The translations under genes and the position numbers were made by a program. Below the pieces are notes generated by a model. That model was not told where the DNA came from and did not search any database. It worked only from the letters and a program-made list of their open reading frames with translations. Shown piece by piece: positions 54,974 through 64,000 of a stretch of DNA of 64,000 bases (position 1 is its first letter; every line of letters starts with the position of its first letter). Source of the stretch: Triglochin maritima (taxonomy: Eukaryota > Streptophyta > Magnoliopsida > Alismatales > Juncaginaceae); assembly GCA_963682175.1 (NCBI GenBank), contig OY821777.1, positions 16,326,001 through 16,390,000 on the forward strand, read 5' to 3'.

Positions 54974-57829
54974 TTAGTTCATCAACATGTTTCTGATAAT
55001 ATAGCGAGCCCATCGGTCTCGAGTTTCATCGAGCTCCTATTGCGAGAAGAGATCACTACTTTTTGGGAAGACCTATCAAAATACAAGTAAAATTTTAATA
55101 TCTAAATATTGAAACTACAACTATACAAGGGAATAACGATCTATATTACCTCGGATAGGCATACGTCTTGAGTTGCCAATTCGAGGATTTCCTCCATGTA
55201 TCTCATCACGTAGTAACCACATTCTGTATTTCCAACCAGCTTTCGGTACTACAAACATAGAATTTCGCTAAATATATGTTCCTAACTTAATTAACAAAAA
55301 TAGGAGAGAACGTACTCTCATTCCATGCCATGTTATTCCTGCTTTTGTGGTTGTTCTCCTGCCACCTAAAGCTCTGTAAACCTTAATTGTCCTTAGTAGC
55401 ACAAGTTAAACCTTCATTCAATAATACTAATAAAAATCCACTATTACAAATACGATAACTAAAACGAACTTACAAATTTAGAAGTTTCTTTATTGAGTCC
55501 CTTGGTTTATTCGACCCCAACGGATCAAACCAATATGCCGAATTAGTCGTGGGGCATACAACGACAACATCCAATGAGCCCTGTTATGTATATAATTAGA
55601 AGCTTATTACAAAATAAAATTCCACTTTGAATTAAAAAGTTTACCTCTCATGATAAGGGGGCAGATAACATCTTTTGCCTTATTCTTTCCTGAGAGTCCC
55701 AAGCTGACCCGATTTATCGTCATTCCCGTATATATATGTAGATGGACTGACAAATCCAAATACTTGATCGTCGGAAAAGACTGACCTTTTGGCGTCATAA
55801 AGATGTCTACAAGAGTAAAAAAATTACTTTATTACAGTTTCGATAAAATTATTAAATACATTTTATTTTATACCAAAGAAAATGCTGACTTCAGTTGCAC
55901 GTCGATAATCATGATACACAATGAATCCATCGCCAAGAACTACATGATATCCTCTTTGGTGACGTACAAAATCAGAGACAACCCTTTATCCCCCTCCTCC
56001 AAATCTCAGCTACTTAAGGATTGTGCTTTCCTACCTACCATATATTGATACAACATTTTGCACCTACTTGGAAGCAAATTAATGATGATCGGAGATTGGT
56101 TGTCTGACCCTTTTCTCCGGGGGCTTGACACCTTACAAATATATATATACAACCGTTAAAAAAACAATTGTTAACAAATTTGAAATTTAAAGTCTTTCAA
56201 AATTAAACTATACCTCATGTTTTTCATTTAGCTCTACTAAATAACTAGGCCACCTCACGAACCCACTCATAGCATCGCCGAGAGTAACAATCTCTTCTTC
56301 CGGAAATGACACCAAAGCACCAGCATCTAAGCAACTTCCCACTGCAACCTTCACTTCTCCCTCTCCCACCTCTGTGAGGTGGTGTCTGGAGATGTTATAA
56401 ACTTTCCTGTGTCCCACCAATAAAGCACATCTAGATTCATCCTCGAACTTTCCAAACGAGGGACCGCCGACGAGGGCCAATTCTCGAGAATGAGCCATGA
56501 AATCATATTGTCGATCGGGGTAGAACACTGGCTGCACTTAAGGAGTGGTCTCCAGAGAAGAACTGGTCCTACGACGGGTAGGAGAAGTAGGCAAATCACG
56601 ATCCAATATCTCCAAAACAAGTTGCAACGTATTCTTCAAATTTGTGATCTCTTGTTGGCATTTGGTATGACCAGTCGACGAAGTAGACCGTTGAGTCTTT
56701 CCCTAATATTGTCGCAGTCCAACTCTACTCCCTATCCCCCGCACACGACGGGGGTGTTTGTCGTTTCCCAAGGTTTAGCGTAGAATATCATTCCGACCAT
56801 CGGAAGCAAATTCGCCTTGAGATTTTCTCAACTTCAGAGAGTCCTACAGTTTAATTTTTTTACCAGCAATTGAAAAATATAAAATTATTGAATATGAATT
56901 AATAACATATACAAGTGATGCAACTTACTATCTTCGCGCCGATCGCTTGTGACTCGTCTGTGACGTACTCTTCTCTGTTGTTTACTCTCACTCTCTTCCA
57001 AGAATCACAACGAGCTACGGGAGAAGGAGGAGATAGGTTACTTGCTTGCTCCTCACTCATACCAGAGTCAATTGCGTCTTGTTTCTTCAGAGTAATTTTT
57101 TCAGCCATCATTTGTGCTTCTAACTTTTGGTACCCTGCTCGAGACATACGATGTGTATACTTGTTAGAAGATCTAATCTTTTGGTTTTTGGCTCGGATGA
57201 CCTAAAACCAAGTTTATTAGATTGTCATTTAAAACAATAACTTAATAAGTTCATATTCTAAATTAAACTCAGTTACCTAAAACTCCGGGCTATCTCTGGA
57301 TTTTCTGAATTGCTCCCATTGATTCGGAGTGATAAAGTTATAGACATCGCAAGGATTTCTATCCTGGTAGTCTCCGAATATGTACTTGTTCGTTAAAGTT
57401 GTTTTTAAATCCCTCCAACGAACCGACATGTATGTCATCCACTTTTTCTTCAACTTGTCAGTGGATTGGAACTCAAAAGATTCCTACAACACGTTACTTT
57501 ATATATCTCAAAAGTTTGACTAAAACTATAGATATCTATAATGGAATCATTACCTGCACGTTATCCCATATTGTGTCCTTCAATTTCTCATCTACATCTG
57601 CCCAACTCGACAAACAAATGTCAACTTTGGCTCTCGGTAAGCTACCCAGATAACTTTTCCAATTATCAGACAGCAAGCCTATCGGCTCAAGACGGTCATC
57701 AAACTGGATTGGAACTCTAGCGTCTCTATTTCTTCTCCCCAGGAATTCTTTCATGAGACAAGGACCTCGTGAACTGTATGTCTTCGAGCCTTTAGACTCT
57801 GATGGAGTGGGTTTCTTATTCGGAGCCAT
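54974..57829 (-). pseudogene. CACTA-B gene: Ptta/En/Spm (Transposase_24-like) plus Ulp1-like C48 protease
   Basis: ATG at 57829 (MAPNKKPTPS). Exon 1 ends near 57554 after CLSSWADVDEKLKDTIWDNV, the signature of the Ptta/En/Spm plant transposase domain. Exon 2 (57486 to about 57275) holds KKKWMTYMSVRWRDLKTTL and YIFGDYQDRNP. Exon 3 runs from about 57199 and includes SRAGYQKLEAQM and TDESQAIGAKI. A C-terminal domain follows at 56540-56220 with LVGHRKVYNISRHH and FVRWPSYLVEL. Further down is a Ulp1-like C48 peptidase: His in AHWM (codon at 55574-55576), Asp in WFDPLG (55524-55526), and Cys in ECGYYVMRYMEEI (55219-55221), in the correct His-Asp-Cys order. A frame change near 55565 and an in-frame TAG in the last exon indicate decay. 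Exon borders beyond the third are approximate. Ulp1 enzymes cleave SUMO; its role in transposons is unknown. Confidence 0.8.
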
Positions 57830-57834
57830 GATAC

Positions 57835-59139
57835 TATAAAAGATAAAGTCAAGACATTAAAAAATAAAAAAGTCAAGACATTTAATGGTTATTACAATGT
57901 GTTACAACAGAAAATTTGCACCTTTATTTTTTTTTCCTTAATAGATTTTCAATCCATATACCTTCACCGTGGTCATCTACATACAAGTCTCAACATTTAT
58001 TTCTTCGTCCTGGAATTAACAAGAAAATTTTAAAATAGTACACGATATAAACTTGATCTCAATTCCACCCAATTCATCACAAACACACTACAAATGTTTA
58101 CATTTTCCACATAACAAAATTGGCTTCTTGGTTAAAGAATAAATAGCTAAAGGCTAGTCCTTAATACATGTTATTTGTGGACTTAGTTATCTCATGAGCA
58201 AGCTACCAACAAACTCCATTAACAATGATTATTGACAAATACATAACTAAGTGGACACAAACATACAATTTATTACTTATATATTTATATTTCTTCCAAA
58301 CATATTACAATGCATAAGTTTTCAACACACAATGGAAAAATTACTAACAACAATTCAAACTAAGAGACAGAATGAGTGAAATCACGAACCAGCAAACGCG
58401 CATCCTCCTTCTTCTCGAGCACGCGTCCTCCCTTGAATCTGCCAAATATAGACAAATCTAAACCACACTTGACTGGTAATTGATTAATCAGACAACACAT
58501 AAACCACAAACAACAACAACAAACCATGCATTTAATCACAAACTAAACGATTTTCAACCAACAGAAGACCACAAACAAATCATAAATAACCAACATCAAA
58601 TCCGACATGCCAAAAAAAATCAATTTCACACAATTAACAGCCAAATGCATCACAAATCTCCACCAACTATCAACAAATAAACAATACACACAACACAAAC
58701 CCTACCAAATCCAACAGAATTCGTTCCAAATACAAAAATCAAAAAACTGAAGAACACGTTATCCACATTTCAACTCACCTGAAAAATCCAAAGACGGATC
58801 AAGAGCAAAAATTGAAATGGAGGAATGGTGCGAGTTGGCGTTGGATCCGAACGAGAGGAGATGTTTACCAAGACAGACAAGACACATAACTCCACCTAAA
58901 ATCTGAAACTAAACTAACCAAAACTAAACGAAACTCTTATGGTAGTTAGGGATGTGGAGGAAGACGGAGGAGAGGGCCGGAGAACGGGAGGCGAGGTTGG
59001 GACATCGCGGCGGTGCCTGAGAATGCTACAGATTGGTCGGAGATCGATCGCGGAAGAGGGTTCAGTCGCAGAACGGCTAGGGTTTGGTTAGGGTTTTGTC
59101 TAGAATGAATGACAGAAAACGCAATTGTTCGATTTCTTT
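57835..59139 (-). other. CACTA-B leader between array and gene
   Basis: No coding sequence recognised. The matching part of CACTA-A (23490-23900) also has no conserved reading frame, although both contain a CCAAACCCTAGCCGT block on the strand in the gene direction. It is probably the 5' leader with an intron. Confidence 0.45.
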
Positions 59140-59450
59140 AAGACCTATAGACGTCAGATGTTATCGACAACCAACGTCTATACCCCGACATCTATATGCA
59201 TGGGGGTATAGACATCGGTCGTCTATAGGTCTACGTCTATAGGGTATAGACATCAAATGAAATGGGTATTCCAACAACCAACGTCTATAGGGTATAGACG
59301 TCGGACACAATGGGTATTCCAACAGCCGACGTCTATAGTACCCCATAGACGTCGGTCGTGGTAACGACCGACGTCTATGCTATTTTTGCCAAACTAGACG
59401 TCAGTTGTTAAAACAGCTGACGTCTATTGGGCGACGAGTAAAGACTATTC
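59140..59450 (-). repeat. CACTA-B right subterminal CCGACGTCTAT array
   Basis: The same motif with GGGTAT-centred pairs. It matches 23150-23465 of CACTA-A in reverse complement and lies upstream of the element's gene. Confidence 0.88.
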
Positions 59451-59463
59451 TGCACTAGTGTAA

Positions 59464-59950
59464 ATTGTAACAACCCAAATCAGATCCTCAGATAGACAAA
59501 TACAACATATTATGCCTCAAATTCAATGTCTGGAATTTGGGAGGATTTGTCATATATTTTTGACACAAAGTACACATGAGAATTTATCAATTTCCATAGT
59601 GAGGTTTTGAAGTTCTTTGTTGTATTGGGATGTGAGAAAAGAAAATGATTGTGTGGTTCATTATAGTTAAGTAGAAGGAGCATGGATATCATGATTAACC
59701 CAACATGAAATTTTTAAATATTTCTAATATTGTCTTATGTCATTTTCCTTAGGCTTCTCTTCCTATACTCTAGCTCTGTTAAATTGGTTTAATTTCAATG
59801 GTATGTTTTTTCCTACAGTGTAGTAGAATGTTGTTAGTCATAATATGATGTTGTTAGTCATAATATAATGTAATTATTTTTAATAACATTCTTCAAATAA
59901 TAGTGGATGACTACAATATGTGTAACATGTATCGATGTTATTATTACATC
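59464..59950 (+). repeat. Dispersed repeat R1, second unit after CACTA-B
   Basis: Direct continuation of R1 copy c beyond the CACTA insertion (ATTGTAACAACCC against ACTGTAACAACCC at 7899). From 59471 it is identical to the start of the window. Confidence 0.8.
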
Positions 59951-60386
59951 AAACATGATTAATGCTTAAGATATACTAGTTGATCAATTCAAAGGTCATG
60001 AACACAAGGACCAATATTTTTTATTTTACCTAAGACCAATATCAATAGAAGTCATGTTTTAAATACATGCATAAAATAAAATAAGTTATGTTACTTTGAC
60101 CAGGCAGGAGAAGACTAAGCTGCTACTGAAGGAGATTGGTCTGGAAAACAGTAATTAGTAATTACCTACCGAAAGCCTTTGCCTATTGAGCTTTGATTAA
60201 TCAGATTACATATGAAAACATTTGTTGCTAAAAAGTAAACCATAGACATTAAAACATTAAAAATGCATAGCACCAACAACCAATTTGTTATACATCGGTT
60301 AAACCTTTTTCTTTCTTTGGTTTACAAAGTTGACAACAGAGTCCTGCTAGATATATGCTGGATGCTTAAAATCCAGATTGTTTGAG

Positions 60387-61513
60387 CTAAAATTCTAATT
60401 TAACATAAAAACATAGATACATACACCTAGTGACAGTTGCAGCATGATTGAAATTAACGATTGGACAATCGGGGTCCTTGTATTTGACTAGCAAGGGGTG
60501 TGTCAATATCGAACTCACATTGGCGGCCAGAAATGCCTTTTTGGGAACATTTGTTCTCCTCTTAACGGTACAAAGGTCCTTAAGGAACTTGGCATACAAT
60601 GACATTTGCTGAACAACGTCCAACAACAGAATGTTCACCTTGACTAGCCTAAGTACCTCAACGATTTTGTCTCCATGCTCATCGTGTTTTTTAGCCAACC
60701 AATGAAGGAAGGGTGCCTTGGGAACATAACTATCACAAGAAGGAGTCTCAGGAATGAGTTCCTTGAAGGACTCACAACCTTCCTCAGAAGAGTCACCAAC
60801 AAGGTTGGATGCAGGCATTTCCACATCGTTATCAACAACCGTTCCCGATCTTCATTTGCATGTTGGGAAGGGTCATCTTCAACACTATGCACATTATGCC
60901 TGGCCTGAGCAGGTTGACCCCTGGGATTTATTGCAGGTTGACTCAGCAACTGACCATTCTCACGTTCATTGAACTAATGAGTCAACTAGCTAACTTGCAC
61001 TTCCAAAGCTTTGAATGAACTTTGCATGCTTTGCATGAACACTTGAAGGGTTTGATCAGTAGAGGGGTCCTTTGGGTCAACCCGATGGGGTAGTGGAGCT
61101 TGGTTAAAATAACCCGTCGGTGAGGCCTGAGGAGGATGGTAATTATGGTGTTGAGACCTTTGATGTGGGAGTTGGTAGGTCACCAATGGGCGTGGAGGGT
61201 GATAAGGTGGAGTTTGAGCGTGAGAGCTCTCACCGTGGCCCCCACTAGGCCCCACGAGAAGTTAGGGTGGTTTCGTCATCCCGGGTTGTAGGAGTGACTG
61301 TAAGGATCATTACGAGGCCTATATTGATACACCACATTTACATGCTCAATATCCCTTTGAGCGTAAGCACATTCCAAGTCATCATGTCCCGTAAGTCCAC
61401 ACCTACAATGTGCGAGAGTAGCAACCTGAGCTACAGGAGCTCGGTCCAATTCTCAATCCTACACATGAGAGCAGTCATTTTCGCCTCACACGCGATAGTT
61501 GACTCAACTTAAT
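60387..61513 (-). pseudogene. Ty3/gypsy gag remnant, duplicate copy
   Basis: Second copy of 917-2040, with one extra codon in the last gag segment (Ser inserted by a triplet near 60740) and three substitutions near 61420-61475. It has the same truncations and frame breaks, so they predate the duplication. Confidence 0.75.
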
Positions 61514-63538
61514 AAAATCCAGCTCGACCAGAAGACCTAACGGCTGATGCTTGATAATACAAAGACATTTGTTTTGAAAGGCTTTCTTTCCTTGAGGAAG
61601 GTCAACCAAGTTACGTACTTGATTGTCATACATGGATTATATTTCGGATTCCATGGCTGTATACTATAGTTTGAAGTCTTCTCTCTCAATTGCTTCTTGA
61701 AAGGTCGAGGGATCATTGGTATCAAGTACCATGATTTCATGAAGTCCCAAATACATATCGGGTTTCTTCCTTTCCCTCGCTAACCTTCTAAGTTCTTTCG
61801 TTCTACGTGAACTTGTTGAACTTTTACACAATTTGTTGCGGAATTTGTTCATGTTCGATTCTCGAACGTACACTAGGCAGGGATGATTGAGTTTCACTCA
61901 TAATTGCTTGCGAGGGTCTCTCACTCATGCTCCCACTAACCAAAATAACCTCGGTTAGGCCTTCATGATCTTGAATGTTATCATTCATATCATGATCTTG
62001 TAGAATATCTTGAGTTTCCTCAAGCAATTCTACTCCCACTACTTTTTATTCTTTTGAGAAACTCCTTCTCTAAGAATACGTTTATGTGGCATCCCTCTCG
62101 ACAATCACTCGATTGGAGGTTTTATGCCAAAAGTAGTATCCTCTTGTCTCACGAGGATAACCTATAAAGAAGTGTTTATCCGCTTTTGGTTGAAGCTTGG
62201 TCGACATCAATCTTTTGACGTAGGCCTCACAACCCAAATCTTGAGAAAAATAAGCTTAGGTGTTTTACCACTCCATAGCTCATAAGGCATTTTCTCCACG
62301 GATTTGGATGAGACATTATTTAGTGTGTAAGTCAGAGCTTCTAGTGCATAACTCCAAAAGTAAAGCGGCAATTCAGCTTTACTCATATTGATCGAACCAT
62401 GTCGAGCAATGTCCTATTTCTCCTTTCGGATACCCCATTCCATTGAGGTGTTCCAGGCGGAGTGAGCTGTGGTACAATACCACACTCCTTTAGGAACGAA
62501 TCAAATTCGGTACTTAAGTACTCACCTCCACATCGATTCGTAAAGACTTGATTTTCTTGTTGAGTTAGTTCTCTACTTCATTCTTGAATTCCTTAAACTT
62601 CTCAAAGGATTCACTTTTGTTTCTCATTAGATAAATATATCTGTAAAGACTAAAGTCATCCGTGAACGTAATGAAGTACCTAAAACCGTCTCTTGCACTC
62701 GTACAAATTGGACTACATACATCGGAATGTATCGAATCTCGAAAGTTACTCGCTCTTGGACCTTTCTTCTTGAAAGACCTCTTGGTCATTTTGCCCATTA
62801 GGAAAGGTTCGCACGTCTCCAATGATTTAAAATCAAGTTGACCAAGAATGTTAGTTTCTTGCAATTTCTTGATGCGTTTTTCATTTATGTGACCAAGACG
62901 ATAGTGCCACAAGAGTTTATCATTCACGTGAGTAGTTTTAAGCCTCTTGTTATTGATGTTTAAAATTTGTCTATTATTTAATTCAAGCAAATAAAGATCA
63001 TTCCTTATGAATGCATTTGCATAGAAATATATTCTTCGATAAAGACAAACAAGAGTTTGAAATATTTATATTAAAATTATCCATATCCAAATATGATACA
63101 GAAATAATATTCTTGTTAATCGAAGGCACATAATAGACAATCTTTAAACATAAAGTTAAACCACTAGACAATTGAAGCTCTACGGAACCTTGTGCAATCG
63201 CAACAACGCTTGCACCATTTCCAACCTTCAAAATCATCTCATTATTCACGAGTTTCTTCCTATCATTTAGTAGCTGCACATTAGAAATTATGTGAGCACA
63301 AGATCCGGTATCAATTACCCAATCATGGACAGAGGTGGCTAAATTTATTTCAATAACAAATATACTTTTAGCCTTTTGGGGGCGCTTTCGCTCAATTACC
63401 CCGTTGTCAAGATCCTCCTTGTACTTGGGGCAATTCGGATGGATGTGTCCTTTTTCACCGCAGTGGTAATACTCCGTATTAGGAGTCGGAGATTTTGAAG
63501 AATCCCCCCTCGAGGCACTTGCATGAGCCTGACGCTGG
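61514..63538 (-). pseudogene. Ty1/copia pol remnant, duplicate copy
   Basis: Second copy of 2041-4065 with two substitutions seen (near 62971, giving Lys to Arg in the pre-integrase segment, and near 63362). All frame breaks are shared with copy 1. Confidence 0.8.
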
Positions 63539-64000
63539 ACTCAGTCAATAAACATGACGAAACTATGCGTGGAAAGGTCTAAATCTTATGGCAAAACCGA
63601 TCAAAATACCCCAACATGTAGATGATTAAAATACCTCCAGTGAATATACAAACATGCAAGTTTACACAATCCAAAATTTATCAAACATCCAAACATATAT
63701 GTACATCATCTCCACCCCCCAAAAGGGGATGAAAATACTCACCAATCATTAACCTAACTATTATGTTAAGAGAACAAAACATATTAACTAAGTCTACAAA
63801 GATTAATGAAATGAAATTAAGCTAAGCATGCAAGAAGATAAAAGATACAACATTAAACTAATAAAAAACTCTTTTATTAAATGACTAACATGAGTCCAGC
63901 CTCATGTTTGATTTTTTGCTTCCAGGCTTGACTACTAAGCAATGAATATTACAAGGGAGGAGGAAAAGTTCTATTTATAGTCATAGGAAAAGGTAATCGG
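63539..64000 (-). other. Possible copia LTR remnant, duplicate copy (cut by window end)
   Basis: Corresponds to 4066-4527, including the minus-strand TATAAATAG box near 63973. Confidence 0.35.

Larger units (their letters stand above)
54276..59460 (-). mobile_element. CACTA-B: En/Spm-type element with Ulp1-domain gene
   Basis: 5185 bp. The left end is CACTACTACAGAAAA and the right end read inward is CACTAGTGCAGAATA. The target-site duplication TAA is perfect (54273-54275 and 59461-59463). Both ends carry CCGACGTCTAT arrays. Paralogous R1 copies supply the empty site, so the borders are exact. One multi-exon gene lies on the minus strand; the main DDE transposase (TnpD/Transposase_21 type) is absent. 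It is thus a non-autonomous element that would depend on a helper. Confidence 0.95.
59471..64000. repeat. Large near-identical duplication, copy 2
   Basis: This is the second copy of 1-4527. Its first base lies 10 bp beyond the end of CACTA-B, at the point where the window-start copy begins. Differences from copy 1 are an extra AAG-type triplet near 60740, three substitutions at about 61420-61475, one near 62970 and one near 63362. The copy runs off the window. Confidence 0.95.

Overview
This window is plant nuclear DNA, most likely from an eudicot. It is AT-rich, contains one interrupted host gene with canonical GT..AG splicing, and is otherwise packed with plant-type transposable elements: Ty1/copia and Ty3/gypsy pieces, Sirevirus-like LTRs, three Mutator-like elements (MULEs), two CACTA elements, PIF/Harbinger, hAT-like and foldback elements. 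I see no operons, CRISPR array or rRNA/tRNA genes. The only protein-coding gene that looks like a functional host gene is a vacuolar two-pore K+ channel (TPK1-like, 45514-47613, two exons, 350 aa).

Layout. 1-4527 is a mosaic of a dispersed repeat (here named R1), a gypsy gag remnant and a copia pol remnant. The same stretch recurs almost base for base at 59471-64000, about 59.47 kb downstream. 5018-8200 is R1 split by a 2.1 kb solo LTR (5409-7553, TSD GTTAT). 8358-13353 is a nearly complete copia element on the minus strand (two 219-bp LTRs, TSD AGTCA, PBS, PPT) whose polyprotein is broken by a frameshift and two stops. 16826-26611 is an old MuDR-type MULE (MULE-A) carrying decayed transposase and plant-mobile-domain genes; a 3.25 kb CACTA derivative (CACTA-A, 23117-26369, TSD AAA) is inserted in it. 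28622-32844 is a well-preserved MULE (MULE-B) with about 150-bp TIRs and a perfect 9-bp TSD; its transposase is broken only by an extra G in a G run. 33229-35910 is a long foldback repeat split by a Sirevirus-like solo LTR (34164-35685, TSD GTCTG). 37385-38225 is a foldback MITE, 38457-40739 a PIF/Harbinger element with a decayed transposase, and 42267-44394 an LTR-like element.

After the K+ channel gene, 48147-50741 is a third MULE (MULE-C, FAR1-like transposase) interrupted in frame by an hAT-like element and cut off by a minus-strand Sirevirus-like 3' LTR (50742-52035) with multiple polypurine tracts beside it. 53385-54275 is another R1 copy, into which a 5.2 kb CACTA element (CACTA-B, TSD TAA) jumped. 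Its gene joins a Ptta/En/Spm-type domain to a Ulp1-like cysteine protease domain. Then the duplicated block begins again.

The transposons explain nearly all recognisable structure. Several nested insertions are proved by target-site duplications, and some by uninterrupted paralogous sites. I did not find a clearly new molecular system. The points most worth following are the near-identical 59.5-kb-spaced duplication, the TCGGTCGACCGA-type palindrome clusters shared by four LTR-like elements just upstream of their TATA boxes, the CACTA with a Ulp1 domain, and the MULE-C-derived foldback element.
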